DNA of 20,577 nt from contig CAYMKI010000041.1 in assembly GCA_964390695.1 (NCBI GenBank), positions 1-20,577 of the forward strand. Direction: 5' to 3'. Made by a program: the position numbers and the translations under genes. Source of the stretch: CAWACC01 sp964390695. Its GTDB lineage: Bacteria; Chlamydiota; Chlamydiia; Chlamydiales; Parachlamydiaceae. Within the stretch, counting starts at the first letter, position 1. Each line of letters opens with the position of its first letter. Shown here piece after piece: positions 1 through 7,511 of the stretch. The notes below the pieces were generated by a model. It was not told where the DNA came from. It saw only the letters and a program-made list of their open reading frames with translations, and did no database searches.

Positions 1-97
1 CCCACCTACTCTTTGCATAAGCACACCTCCAAGGATACGGCCAGTAAATAGAGTAAACCTCTTGTATACAGCTGGGATGAATCAGGTACTAAGCCCT

Positions 98-1411
98 CTA
101 TAGAGAGGTACAGATTTTAGAAAACGGATTGCTGTCTTTGTAAAGAGCACAAGCGCCTAGGCCATCTTCAATGCTCAGCAGGCGGTTGTATTTGGCTATT
201 CTATCCATCCGGGATAAGGAGCCGCTCTTGATTTGCCCTGTATTGGCAGCTACACACAAATCTGCAATGATGCTGTCTTCGGTTTCGCCTGAGCGATGCG
301 AGGGAATGGTGGTATAGCTGTGTGATTGAGCTAAACGGATAGTTTCCAACGTCTCCGTCAAAGTGCCGATTTGATTGAGCTTGATCAAGATGGAATTGGC
401 CACGCCCATTTGAAATCCTTTCTGTAAAAACTTGGAATTTGTGACAAAAAGGTCGTCGCCTACGATTTGTATGTGCTTCAATTTTTGTGTAAGGTATTGC
501 CAGCCCTCCCAGTCGTTTTCAGCCAAGCCATCTTCAATGGAATCGATCGGATACTTCTGGCATAAAGCATGCAAATAGTCCACCTGTTCAGCCGAAGTGC
601 GTTCAGCATAGGGTTGGTTTAAATGCTTTTTCTTTTTTTCCAGGTATTTTTTATTTTCCTTATCGTAGAACTCCGAAGCGGCGCAGTCTAAGGCCAAGGT
701 GATATCCCGTCCGGGGCGGTACCCTGCTCTCTCAATGGCCAGGAGAATGATATCTAAGGCGGCTTCATGCGATTCCAAGTTGGGGGCAAATCCCCCTTCA
801 TCGCCCACGGCGGTGATCTGACCTTGTTTTTTCAATAAGCCCTTCAAAGTGTGGAAAACCTCCGCTCCCCAACGCAAGGCTTCCCGAAAGGAAGGGGCGC
901 CGCGCGGCCTGATCATAAACTCTTGAAAGTCTAAACAGTTGTCAGCATGTGCGCCTCCATTGATGATATTCATCATGGGGCAAGGCATAATATAGCTGTG
1001 ACAGCCTCCAATATATCGGTATAGAGGGAGTTTAGCTGTCAACGCTCCCACACGTGCCAAGGCCAAAGAACAGCCTAAAATAGCATTGGCTCCGTACTTG
1101 GATTTATTTTCGGTGCCATCGGCTTGTATCATCATCTGATCTAGGCGGTCCTGGTCAAAGACATGCTCTCCGACTAACAAAGGGGCTAAGTGATGGTTCA
1201 CGTGCTCTACCGCTGCAAGCACGCCTTTGCCGAGATAGCGCGATTTGTCGCCATCGCGCAGCTCTAGGGCTTCATGTTCGCCTGTAGAGGCTCCAGAAGG
1301 CACAGAGGCTTTGGCCATGATGTCTCTATCCGTGACTATCATGACTTCGAGTGTGGGATTTCCGCGGGAATCTAAAATTTCAAGCGCTTTAACAGATCTG
1401 ATGTATGACAT
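98..1411 (-). CDS. eno: Enolase (2-phosphoglycerate dehydratase)
   Basis: Cytosolic glycolytic enzyme that interconverts 2-phosphoglycerate and phosphoenolpyruvate. The 437-residue protein is full length for the family (about 420-435). Visible signatures are SGASTGEHEALELRDGD near residue 39, NIINGGAHADN near 148, GDEGGFAPN with the acid/base Glu205, Mg ligands Asp242 (LALDCAAS), Glu293 (SIEDGLAE) and Asp320 (VGDDLFVTN), Lys344 in ILIKLNQIGT, and SHRSGETED with catalytic His. The C-terminal DSNPFSK and GSLSR strings resemble remembered chlamydial enolases and are the best taxonomic clue here. A lysine-rich stretch at residues 251-263 makes the loop after FYD longer than usual, and the motif normally written LIKPNQ reads LIKLNQ. 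The start has an AGGTGAG Shine-Dalgarno just upstream. It is transcribed away from the collagen-like operon across a 238-bp gap. Confidence 0.97.
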   Translation of the reverse strand: MSYIRSVKALEILDSRGNPTLEVMIVTDRDIMAKASVPSGASTGEHEALELRDGDKSRYLGKGVLAAVEHVNHHLAPLLVGEHVFDQDRLDQMMIQADGTENKSKYGANAILGCSLALARVGALTAKLPLYRYIGGCHSYIMPCPMMNIINGGAHADNCLDFQEFMIRPRGAPSFREALRWGAEVFHTLKGLLKKQGQITAVGDEGGFAPNLESHEAALDIILLAIERAGYRPGRDITLALDCAASEFYDKENKKYLEKKKKHLNQPYAERTSAEQVDYLHALCQKYPIDSIEDGLAENDWEGWQYLTQKLKHIQIVGDDLFVTNSKFLQKGFQMGVANSILIKLNQIGTLTETLETIRLAQSHSYTTIPSHRSGETEDSIIADLCVAANTGQIKSGSLSRMDRIAKYNRLLSIEDGLGACALYKDSNPFSKICTSL

Positions 1412-1649
1412 GGCTCACCTACTATAATAGCTTTTATTTCTTCAGCTATAGAAAAATATCTTTCCACCAAAATATCCGGTATGGGGATTATAGACAATCA
1501 GAATTGCAGGAACTATGCACCTCTCTACAAATTCTGTACATGGGTGAGCCGCTGAGCATGAAGATCGCAGATGTTTTTTTCGGTAGAAAAATAAATCGAT
1601 ATTTTATATAAGCAAATTTTTATTTATCTTGTGCTAAAAGGTTTTTTGC

Positions 1650-2522
1650 ATGTCGATACATCTCCTTACCAACAGATGGTGTACCATATTAATGGCTTGT
1701 ATTCTGCAATCACATACGATGCTGATAGCCTTGTCTCCTCTGAATCCCTCCGACCTCGTGGCGGATTGTTCTCAATGCAATGATCTCGACAAGGGTCCCC
1801 CGGGTGTGCAAGGTCCTCCTGGATTAAGAGGCCCTAGGGGGTCCATAGGGCCTACGGGTCCTGCAGGTGGGCCAACAGGGCCCATGGGCTTCACCGGTTC
1901 TATGGGAGCTACAGGGCCTACAGGGCCCGCAGGTTCATCTGCAGGACCAATAGGAGATACCGGATTTACAGGGTTCGATGGGCCTATCGTGCTTCCCGAC
2001 CCTGGATTACGGGGTTTTCTCTGGGCTAATATAGAACTAAATATTGCATTTCCTCTGATTACTATACCCGCCAATAGCCCTGTGCCATTTGGCGATGTAT
2101 CGGGATATGTTTTTCCATATACTCCAAGCGTTATTACTTGGATATCCTCCGGGACTTTTCAATTGCTATTAACGGGCTACTACGAGGTTATCTACGGTAT
2201 AGATTCATATTATTCAGTCGGAAGTAATCTGATCAACAGCAACGGCTCTTTTGTGCTTACGCTAAACGGAACTACCGAAATTCCTGGTTCACAATTGACA
2301 TGGGTAGATACATTTACATCTGAAAATGTCTTTGAACAAATAGACCTTAGCGATGTGCATATGATATCTGTGATGTTTAGCGCCAACGCCGGAGATACCT
2401 TGCAGTTGGTTAACAACAATAATGCACCCTTTCTCCTTCTGGGAGCTAGTGTAAATACTAATACCGTTGGACAGGTCTGGCCAGTAAAGGCTTTTATAAC
2501 CATCAAAACCCTAAGTAATTAG
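1650..2522 (+). CDS. Secreted collagen-like protein 1 (GXY repeat plus C-terminal globular domain)
   Basis: 290 residues. A hydrophobic segment (about residues 11-30) looks like a signal peptide. It is followed by a CxxC motif (Cys40, Cys43), a Gly-X-Y region at about 49-113 rich in GPT/GPP/GPM triplets, and a C-terminal domain of about 175 residues. The triplet phase is broken by four-residue units GGPT (73-76) and GSSA (95-98). The C-terminal domain shares PSVITW, GYYEVIYG and a final AFITIKTL with its two downstream paralogues. This pattern of amphipathic strands ending in an ITIK-type strand recalls the C1q/TNF-like head of BclA-type bacterial collagens; that assignment is an inference. 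Shine-Dalgarno AAAAGG lies at 1636-1641, 8 nt before ATG. It is the first gene of the long plus-strand string and probably cell-surface or secreted. No enzymatic role is suggested. Confidence 0.88.
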   Translation: MSIHLLTNRWCTILMACILQSHTMLIALSPLNPSDLVADCSQCNDLDKGPPGVQGPPGLRGPRGSIGPTGPAGGPTGPMGFTGSMGATGPTGPAGSSAGPIGDTGFTGFDGPIVLPDPGLRGFLWANIELNIAFPLITIPANSPVPFGDVSGYVFPYTPSVITWISSGTFQLLLTGYYEVIYGIDSYYSVGSNLINSNGSFVLTLNGTTEIPGSQLTWVDTFTSENVFEQIDLSDVHMISVMFSANAGDTLQLVNNNNAPFLLLGASVNTNTVGQVWPVKAFITIKTLSN

Positions 2523-2529
2523 GATCTCT

Positions 2530-3354
2530 ATGTGCTTTAAGAATACCCTAAGTGCCTTAATGACTCTTAGCCTGACGGCGATGAATTTGTTTTGCTTTGA
2601 GCTTGAAGCCGCTTCCTATCCAAGTAGCAGCATAACAGGTTCTAATCATAGCTGCGATTGTTGCGAGCGTCCGGAACAAGGACCTCCGGGCATAAGAGGT
2701 CCTACCGGACCTACAGGGCCCATCGGTCCTACCGGTCCAAAGGGCTCTCCGACAGGACCTACGGGTGCTATGGGAGATACCGGTCCTCAAGGCGGCACAG
2801 GGCCGGTAGGTCCCCAAGGTCCTAATGGAGGTGCTACGGGGCCAATGGGTCCCATAGGTCCAACAGGACCTACCGGAGTGACCATTCCCGGTCTAGGCGG
2901 CTATCTTTACGCTTATGTATTGAATGGAAGCGCAAATGCAGCTATTCCCGACTTTTTATCAAATTTAACATTCGATAATGCTGTTCAGCCGACCCCCTCA
3001 GTCATTTCATGGAATGGAACCGATACGTTTACCGTGCATTATCCGGGTGATTATGAAGTGGTCATCGGTTTTGCTGCAGAATCCAAGGGGACCGTTGCTA
3101 CTCCTGCGTCGGTGATACCGAATTTTTTTCTCAGTTCTTTTGACGCTCAGACAAACTTGTCATGGCAGAATCAAGTAGACTTTCAATTAGATAACATGCA
3201 TACCATGGCATCGATTATAAGTGTAGTTTTTTTCGACACACCTCTACAGGTGAGCAGCTTTGTAGATATTCCATTCACTTTAACTGCGAGCAGTCCTAAT
3301 GCCAAGGTATCTGTGGTGGCTTTTATCAGTATTAAAGCTTTAGCATTATATTGA
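2530..3354 (+). CDS. Secreted collagen-like protein 2
   Basis: 274 residues, starting 7 nt after its paralogue, with AGGA just upstream. Residues about 6-28 form a hydrophobic export signal. A cysteine cluster SCDCC (Cys42, Cys44, Cys45; again a CxxC spacing) immediately precedes the Gly-X-Y region at about 51-116, which is dominated by GPT. Phase breaks are the four-residue units GSPT (72-75) and GGAT (100-103). The C-terminal domain carries PTPSVISW, GDYEVVIG and a terminal AFISIKAL, the same marks as collagen-like proteins 1 and 3. Gly-Pro-Thr repeats are often O-glycosylated on threonine in Bacillus BclA, so glycosylation is possible here, but nothing in the sequence proves it. The three genes look like products of tandem duplication followed by strong divergence. 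Confidence 0.88.
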   Translation: MCFKNTLSALMTLSLTAMNLFCFELEAASYPSSSITGSNHSCDCCERPEQGPPGIRGPTGPTGPIGPTGPKGSPTGPTGAMGDTGPQGGTGPVGPQGPNGGATGPMGPIGPTGPTGVTIPGLGGYLYAYVLNGSANAAIPDFLSNLTFDNAVQPTPSVISWNGTDTFTVHYPGDYEVVIGFAAESKGTVATPASVIPNFFLSSFDAQTNLSWQNQVDFQLDNMHTMASIISVVFFDTPLQVSSFVDIPFTLTASSPNAKVSVVAFISIKALALY

Positions 3355-3375
3355 AGAAATTTTAGGTAAACATAC

Positions 3376-4272
3376 ATGATGAACAGTTTAGTTGTTGTGA
3401 GACTTATAACCTTGGGGTATTGCCTATTTACTGCAAGCTTCTCTGTGGCGCAAGTCATAGAATCATCCAAAACCATTCAGGATAACAGCCTTGTTTCTCA
3501 CCAGATCGATTGCGGTGATTGTGAACAGCCTCAACAAGGTCGACAAGGTCCCACGGGACCTGTAGGTGCATTAGGACCTATAGGTATAACAGGGCCTACA
3601 GGTCCTGATGAAGGCCCAAAAGGTCCTGTGGGTTTTACGGGTCCCTTAGGCCCCACTGGCCCGACAGGTCCTATAGGTCCTTCAGGCGCTACTGGTGCTA
3701 CCGGTGCGACAGGGGCTACCGGAAATGTGGGTGGTACGGGATTTGGATTTTTGGAGGGCTACTTAGCTGCCTGGACACCCTTTACTGCACCAGAAAACGA
3801 TTATGATGCCAATTTTAAAACTGTTGGAGCTACAGGTGCTATCAATTTTTATCAGTCTTATCAGCCAACTCCTTCGGTTATTTATGGGACTTCCGCAGTG
3901 TTATTTGGAGGGGTCACAACCATATTCGTCCAAGTTTCAGGGTATTATGAAATAATATATGGGGTGTCGGATCGATTGGATTTCACTGCTGAGGGGCCTC
4001 CGGCTTTGTCCATTAGAGCTTTTGCTCTCTTTAATTATACCACGCCTATAGATGGGACTCAAATCGCTTGGAATAATGTTTGGCTGCAGCCCTTAAATGA
4101 TGGTACCGTTCAAAATATGTATAGTAATGCGTTTATACTGCAGCTTTCTGCAGGTTCTTCACTTGAAGTGAGAAACCTCTTAACTGGGCCTATTACTATT
4201 AACACCGGAGGCCAAGCGGATGCAAATCCCATAGTTGCTTATATCACGGTAAAGTTACTGCAAAGATTATGA
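3376..4272 (+). CDS. Secreted collagen-like protein 3
   Basis: 298 residues. Signal peptide at about 1-25, with a good cleavage context SVA-Q. CxxC motif DCGDC (Cys46, Cys49). Gly-X-Y region at about 55-122, including a run of four GAT triplets. There is one four-residue break, GPDE (76-79), seven triplets in, the same place as in paralogue 2. The C-terminal domain of about 175 residues contains PTPSVIYG, SGYYEIIYGV, a LSAGSSLEV stretch and a terminal AYITVKLL, matching the other two. The start could be either of two adjacent ATG codons (3376 or 3379); an AGG lies about 10 nt upstream. The stop overlaps the next gene's ATG (ATGA), which suggests translational coupling to the membrane glycan enzyme that follows. 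Probably a surface fibre protein. Confidence 0.88.
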   Translation: MMNSLVVVRLITLGYCLFTASFSVAQVIESSKTIQDNSLVSHQIDCGDCEQPQQGRQGPTGPVGALGPIGITGPTGPDEGPKGPVGFTGPLGPTGPTGPIGPSGATGATGATGATGNVGGTGFGFLEGYLAAWTPFTAPENDYDANFKTVGATGAINFYQSYQPTPSVIYGTSAVLFGGVTTIFVQVSGYYEIIYGVSDRLDFTAEGPPALSIRAFALFNYTTPIDGTQIAWNNVWLQPLNDGTVQNMYSNAFILQLSAGSSLEVRNLLTGPITINTGGQADANPIVAYITVKLLQRL

Positions 4273-4487
4273 GCTTAGATTTAACCAGTAGACGGTTGTT
4301 GTACTTAGGGTATGTGATCTTGATCTGTGCGGGGATACTTCTCCCCTCGGATGGTCAGCATGGATTCTTTTCTATCAAGAGCTTGGCTTTTGCATTTCTG
4401 GGTGTTTTGCTGCTAAGCTACATGAGCGTGCAGCGCAGGTTGTCGATGTATGATTGCAAGCTCCTGTTTTTTTTTTGTGTTATCTAG
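4269..4487 (+). pseudogene. N-terminal fragment of an O-antigen ligase/polymerase-like membrane protein
   Basis: 72 codons starting in an ATGA overlap with the upstream collagen-like gene. The product has two hydrophobic segments (about residues 9-24 and 32-50). It ends at a TAG shortly after a run of ten T (4467-4476). The following reading frame (4454-5521) continues the same kind of membrane protein but has no ATG start and no ribosome site of its own: its first possible codon is a TTG inside this fragment. Adding one T, or removing two, joins the two frames into one protein of about 417 residues. So this piece is best seen as the amino end of a single gene that is frameshifted, phase-variable, or expressed by slippage. 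A sequencing error in the homopolymer is also possible. Confidence 0.7.
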
Positions 4488-5521
4488 CCTGTTTGACGGC
4501 TTGGCTTTACTTAGGTGTGAGCCGGCAGGAGCAGTTTGAGTCTTCCCAATTAGACCAATTCAAGTTGTTTGTAATCACGGCAACGATCCCTTTGGTTTCC
4601 CTGTACATGATTCATGAGGGAATTATCACCTTTCCGAATATAATGAAAGTGGTGATATACGCTAATATGGCCTATATCCTCCTCAAGTTGCTGTTAGTAG
4701 TCCTGCATTTTTTTGGGTGGATAGATCTCTGGCAAGTCATGAATTACTTAGGATTTCGCTTCATGCGCATGCCCATTACAGGGTCATGGGAGCGCCTTCA
4801 AACTTCAGTGGACATCCTCACCCCTTTTTTGCTGTTTTTCTTTTTGGCCGCCTCGCGATTAGGAGTGGTCTTTTCAAAGGGATTTAGGCAGGTATATGTC
4901 TCGTTGGCTATACTCTCCACACTAGTGAGTTTTTCGCGATATTTGGTCTTTGTCTGTATGTGCAGCTTACTTATATATTCATTCATGCTCAGTTTTAACA
5001 AGCGATTGAAACAGTGGATGGCCGTAATTGCTTTGCTAATCAGTACCTTCTTTTTGCTGGGGTCTGATACCGTTCAAGGCATCATCTACCAACGTGTGAG
5101 CAGTGTGGATGTGCTGAATTCCGATTCTGTAAGAGTGCAGCAAATAGAGGCGCTATTCAAAGCCTATGAGCCGGTTGCCTTGTTTGGAAATGGGCTGGGG
5201 GCTTATGCCAAGGATAATATCCGCGATCCCCTTTTACCCTATTACTATGAAGTGCAGTGGATGGCCTTCTTGATGCAATTTGGCCTGATAGGTTTGCTAT
5301 TGTTGTTCATCCCTTTGGGATGGGTATCGTATCGATTTTGCCTAGCGCCATTTTCTAGGGAAAAGGGCTGCTTTCTCATGCTGTTCCTGTTGTGGATATT
5401 GTCGGGTTTTACAAATCCGTTTTTAATCTCTCTTACCAGCGGCATTATATATACCCTATTTTTACTTTCCAGCCAGAGAATTGTAACTAATACGGCTATC
5501 GGTTATAATCAAGGGCTATGA
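4454..5521 (+). CDS. O-antigen ligase / Wzy polymerase-like membrane protein, main part of frameshifted gene
   Basis: About 350 residues with roughly eight or nine hydrophobic segments, highly enriched in Leu and Phe. Features typical of the O-antigen ligase/polymerase superfamily (WaaL, Wzy, and PglL-type O-oligosaccharyltransferases) are a large polar loop with basic residues (RVSSVDVLNSDSVR), then FGNGLGAY, an aromatic YYEVQW, and FGLIGLLLL. In this family, enzymes in the inner membrane join lipid-linked glycans to lipid A core, to each other, or to proteins. The acceptor here is unknown; the neighbouring Thr-rich collagen-like proteins are candidates by position only. The indicated start is a TTG with no Shine-Dalgarno, so the true start is probably ATG 4269, with a frame change at the T10 tract. 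The stop overlaps the next gene's ATG by 4 nt. Confidence 0.72.
   Translation: MQAPVFFLCYLACLTAWLYLGVSRQEQFESSQLDQFKLFVITATIPLVSLYMIHEGIITFPNIMKVVIYANMAYILLKLLLVVLHFFGWIDLWQVMNYLGFRFMRMPITGSWERLQTSVDILTPFLLFFFLAASRLGVVFSKGFRQVYVSLAILSTLVSFSRYLVFVCMCSLLIYSFMLSFNKRLKQWMAVIALLISTFFLLGSDTVQGIIYQRVSSVDVLNSDSVRVQQIEALFKAYEPVALFGNGLGAYAKDNIRDPLLPYYYEVQWMAFLMQFGLIGLLLLFIPLGWVSYRFCLAPFSREKGCFLMLFLLWILSGFTNPFLISLTSGIIYTLFLLSSQRIVTNTAIGYNQGL
4467..4476 (+). repeat. T10 homopolymer tract at the frame break of the ligase-like gene
   Basis: Ten consecutive T follow CTCCTG. As written, the upstream frame reads Leu-Leu-Phe-Phe-Phe-Cys-Val-Ile-stop. A net change of +1 or -2 T gives Leu-Leu-Phe-Phe-(Phe)-Leu-Cys-Tyr and continues through the whole downstream membrane protein. 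Other T or A runs noticed in this window's genes are no longer than about eight. Tracts of this length are known sites for slipped-strand mutation and for RNA polymerase or ribosome slippage. Confidence 0.8.
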
Positions 5522-6120
5522 AATACAAACGTCATCAGATGACATTTATTGAAGTGATGATCATCCTCACCATCATCTTATTGACTACGGGCCTGATGGG
5601 GGTCAACATTCAGCGAATGATCAAACAGCAGCATTTCAAGAGCGAGGTCGCTCTGGTTGTCGATCAATTGCGCTTGGCGCAGGATATCATGCTCATCTTG
5701 AACGCCGATGTGCGGGTCAAATTCAACAAAGATAAAAATGGGTTCAAATTGCATATCGAAGTGGAAAATATCTTGTCCAAAGGGTGGCAGCGAGAAATCC
5801 AGCGCGAACGCCCTGCATTGAAACACATCCAATCGATAGCATTTGAAGACTATAATTCGGGGAACAAAATCGAGCAGCCGCCGCTAGAGCTATTATTTTT
5901 GTCCGGAGGCTCGATCATGAGTCAGGGACTGCTGCAGCTGAAAGGGGCGGGGGACGACGACCAAGCATATCTCATGTTTCCCGGCTATCCCTATCCGATT
6001 GAAAGCTCTCAAAATGCCGAAGACCATCTGACACGTAGGATTCAGCATCAAGCCGATTATTTTGAAAAACTGACTTTTTATATGCGCAGGGAAATAGAAG
6101 AAAATTTACAAAAAAATTGA
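5518..6120 (+). CDS. Type II secretion minor pseudopilin, GspH-like
   Basis: 200 residues. The N-terminus has a type IV pilin/pseudopilin signature: short basic leader (MKYKRHQ), then MTFIEV with Glu at +5, then a hydrophobic helix of about 20 residues. Position -1, usually Gly, is Gln. The remainder is soluble and shows the GspH-like order: helix, a DVRVKF/FKLHIEV strand pair, and a late LLFLSGGS strand. Pseudopilins assemble a short periplasmic pseudopilus that pushes substrates through the GspD outer-membrane secretin. The gene starts inside the stop of the ligase-like gene (ATGA), and the next gene starts 3 nt after its stop. It is first in an H-I-J-K-like order, which supports the GspH call more than its own sequence does. 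Confidence 0.65.
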   Translation: MKYKRHQMTFIEVMIILTIILLTTGLMGVNIQRMIKQQHFKSEVALVVDQLRLAQDIMLILNADVRVKFNKDKNGFKLHIEVENILSKGWQREIQRERPALKHIQSIAFEDYNSGNKIEQPPLELLFLSGGSIMSQGLLQLKGAGDDDQAYLMFPGYPYPIESSQNAEDHLTRRIQHQADYFEKLTFYMRREIEENLQKN

Positions 6121-6123
6121 TCC

Positions 6124-6642
6124 ATGGAATTTATCCTTAAATCAAAACTGCTTATTTTAAAGCGGCATTTCCAGTCCATCCTAGAAGTGCTGATTGCTTT
6201 TGTTTTGATTGTATTGTGCATCCTGCCCCTGATTTATCCGCATGTGGAAATGTATAAATCGGAATTGCGTTTTTTAAAAAAAATAGAGCTCGATCATTCG
6301 GTAAACCTTATATATGCGAAGATTTTGGAAAATCTCTATATGAATACCTATTTATGGAGCGATCTCGACCATCGCATCTATGAGATCGATCAAGAACTGC
6401 TCAAAAATAGTCATATAGAAGAGAAATTGAATTATATCGGTACATATAATTTTTTCGAGGAAAAGCCCCGGTTCAAACCGAAAGATAAGTCTGCGCCTTT
6501 GACTATTTACCTCTACAAACTGACGCTCAATTTTGTGCCGGCTGAATGGGCAAAATCCTCGTTGGAGGAAAGAGCTAAACATACTTTGAAATACCAGTAT
6601 GATGTGTTTGTGGTGAGGGATTTACGTTCCCCGCAACCCTGA
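6124..6642 (+). CDS. Minor pseudopilin, GspI-like
   Basis: 172 residues. Residues 14-18 are KRHFQ, followed by SILEVLIAFVLIVLCIL, a pilin-type hydrophobic helix with Glu at the expected fifth position if cleavage falls after Phe (HF-QSILE). The canonical Gly at -1 is absent. The body contains a predicted helix (about 45-70) and a late strand region with YLYKLTLNFVP. Position between the GspH-like and GspJ-like genes and the short length fit GspI, which nucleates the pseudopilus tip with GspJ and GspK. Identification rests on the N-terminal motif and gene order; the soluble part alone is not diagnostic. An A8 run lies at about 6286-6293 in the coding sequence. Confidence 0.58.
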   Translation: MEFILKSKLLILKRHFQSILEVLIAFVLIVLCILPLIYPHVEMYKSELRFLKKIELDHSVNLIYAKILENLYMNTYLWSDLDHRIYEIDQELLKNSHIEEKLNYIGTYNFFEEKPRFKPKDKSAPLTIYLYKLTLNFVPAEWAKSSLEERAKHTLKYQYDVFVVRDLRSPQP

Positions 6643-6658
6643 AGGCTTTGGTAAAACT

Positions 6659-7498
6659 GTGAGTAGGCACAAACAAATTATGGAAGCATCGATGAGCACT
6701 AAGAGCGTATCTTCCCACCCGTTATTAGGATTTCATGCCTTTCGCCGCCGTTTATTTACTTTGCTTGAAACGTTGATAGCCTTGGCATTAACTACCATAG
6801 CCTTATCTACCCTCCTCTTTTTCTATCGAGAAATGGTTACACTTAGCTCGCAGGCCGATCAGCTAGAAAAGGAAAGTTTTCAAATGCGCTATGTGGAAAG
6901 CAAATTCGCCTTTTTGTTTCCCAGGACACTGTCCCAAACACAGAAAAAGAACTTTTTCTTTTTCACTTCGCGGGATCCCGGAGGTTTATTTGCTCCAGGC
7001 AATGCACAAAGCCTGATATTTACCTACGATCATGGAGTAGACCTCTCCAAGCTGTTCTCAAATCAGACTTTGGCTCAGCTATTTGTAGATGCACAGAAGA
7101 GGTTGTGCTTGGCTTCTTGGCCAGTTCCAAGCCGCTGGATGGAAGGCGCCGGTATTCCCCTGAAATATGAGGTCTTGATGGAAGGGGTGGATCAGCTGAA
7201 ATTTGGGTTCTTTATCGCGCCGGATAGAACATGGGAGCCTTCATCGAGTAATCCCTCTCCCAATCCGACGCCCAATCCTCCTCCACCTCCCGCGCCCAAT
7301 CCGCAGACGGGAAGTTCATCCACTGCTCCAGAGGTGGTCGTCAACCCCTCGCCTGAAGGGGATTGGATCGATTATTGGAGCCAGGAGTTTAGACAGCTGC
7401 CGGCGCTGATCAAGATAGAGATAAAGCGAAAAGGCAAAACGCATGTTTATGTGTTTCCCCTGTCGCACTGTAGCCGCCAGCCCGTGTATACGCAATGA
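6659..7498 (+). CDS. Minor pseudopilin, GspJ-like, with a Pro/Asn-rich insertion
   Basis: 279 residues from GTG 6659. ATG 6692, preceded at 5 nt by GGAAG, is an equally good or better start and would shorten the leader to MSTKSVSSHPLLGF. Pilin-type signal: FRRRL, then FTLLETLIALALTT with Glu at +5 and Leu instead of Gly at -1. Later features match GspJ: YEVLMEGVDQLKFGFF, then a Trp-containing stretch DWIDYWSQ and LPALIKIEIK. Between the two GspJ blocks is a low-complexity insert (about residues 193-234) built of Asn-Pro-Ser/Thr and five consecutive prolines, which is unusual for the family. GspJ forms the tip of the pseudopilus with GspI and GspK. Confidence 0.7.
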   Translation: MSRHKQIMEASMSTKSVSSHPLLGFHAFRRRLFTLLETLIALALTTIALSTLLFFYREMVTLSSQADQLEKESFQMRYVESKFAFLFPRTLSQTQKKNFFFFTSRDPGGLFAPGNAQSLIFTYDHGVDLSKLFSNQTLAQLFVDAQKRLCLASWPVPSRWMEGAGIPLKYEVLMEGVDQLKFGFFIAPDRTWEPSSSNPSPNPTPNPPPPPAPNPQTGSSSTAPEVVVNPSPEGDWIDYWSQEFRQLPALIKIEIKRKGKTHVYVFPLSHCSRQPVYTQ

Positions 7499-7511
7499 GG
7501 ATAAACAAGGA

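Noticed and set aside
95..108. Short inverted repeat at the end of enolase that could be a terminator
   Set aside because: The stem is only 5 bp, it overlaps the stop codon and no T tract follows on the minus strand.
1405..1611. 68-codon plus-strand open frame between enolase and the first collagen-like gene
   Set aside because: It begins inside the enolase coding region, has no ribosome site, domain or signal, and is AT-rich intergenic sequence.
1772..2074. Antisense open frame rich in Gly-Pro across the first collagen repeat
   Set aside because: It is the mirror of the GGNCCN repeat: Gly-Pro codons read as Gly/Pro on both strands. No start signals.
1790..3750. CRISPR-like or tandem DNA repeat array
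   Set aside because: The repetitive DNA is explained by Gly-X-Y codon repeats in three coding genes; there are no spacers and no fixed repeat unit.
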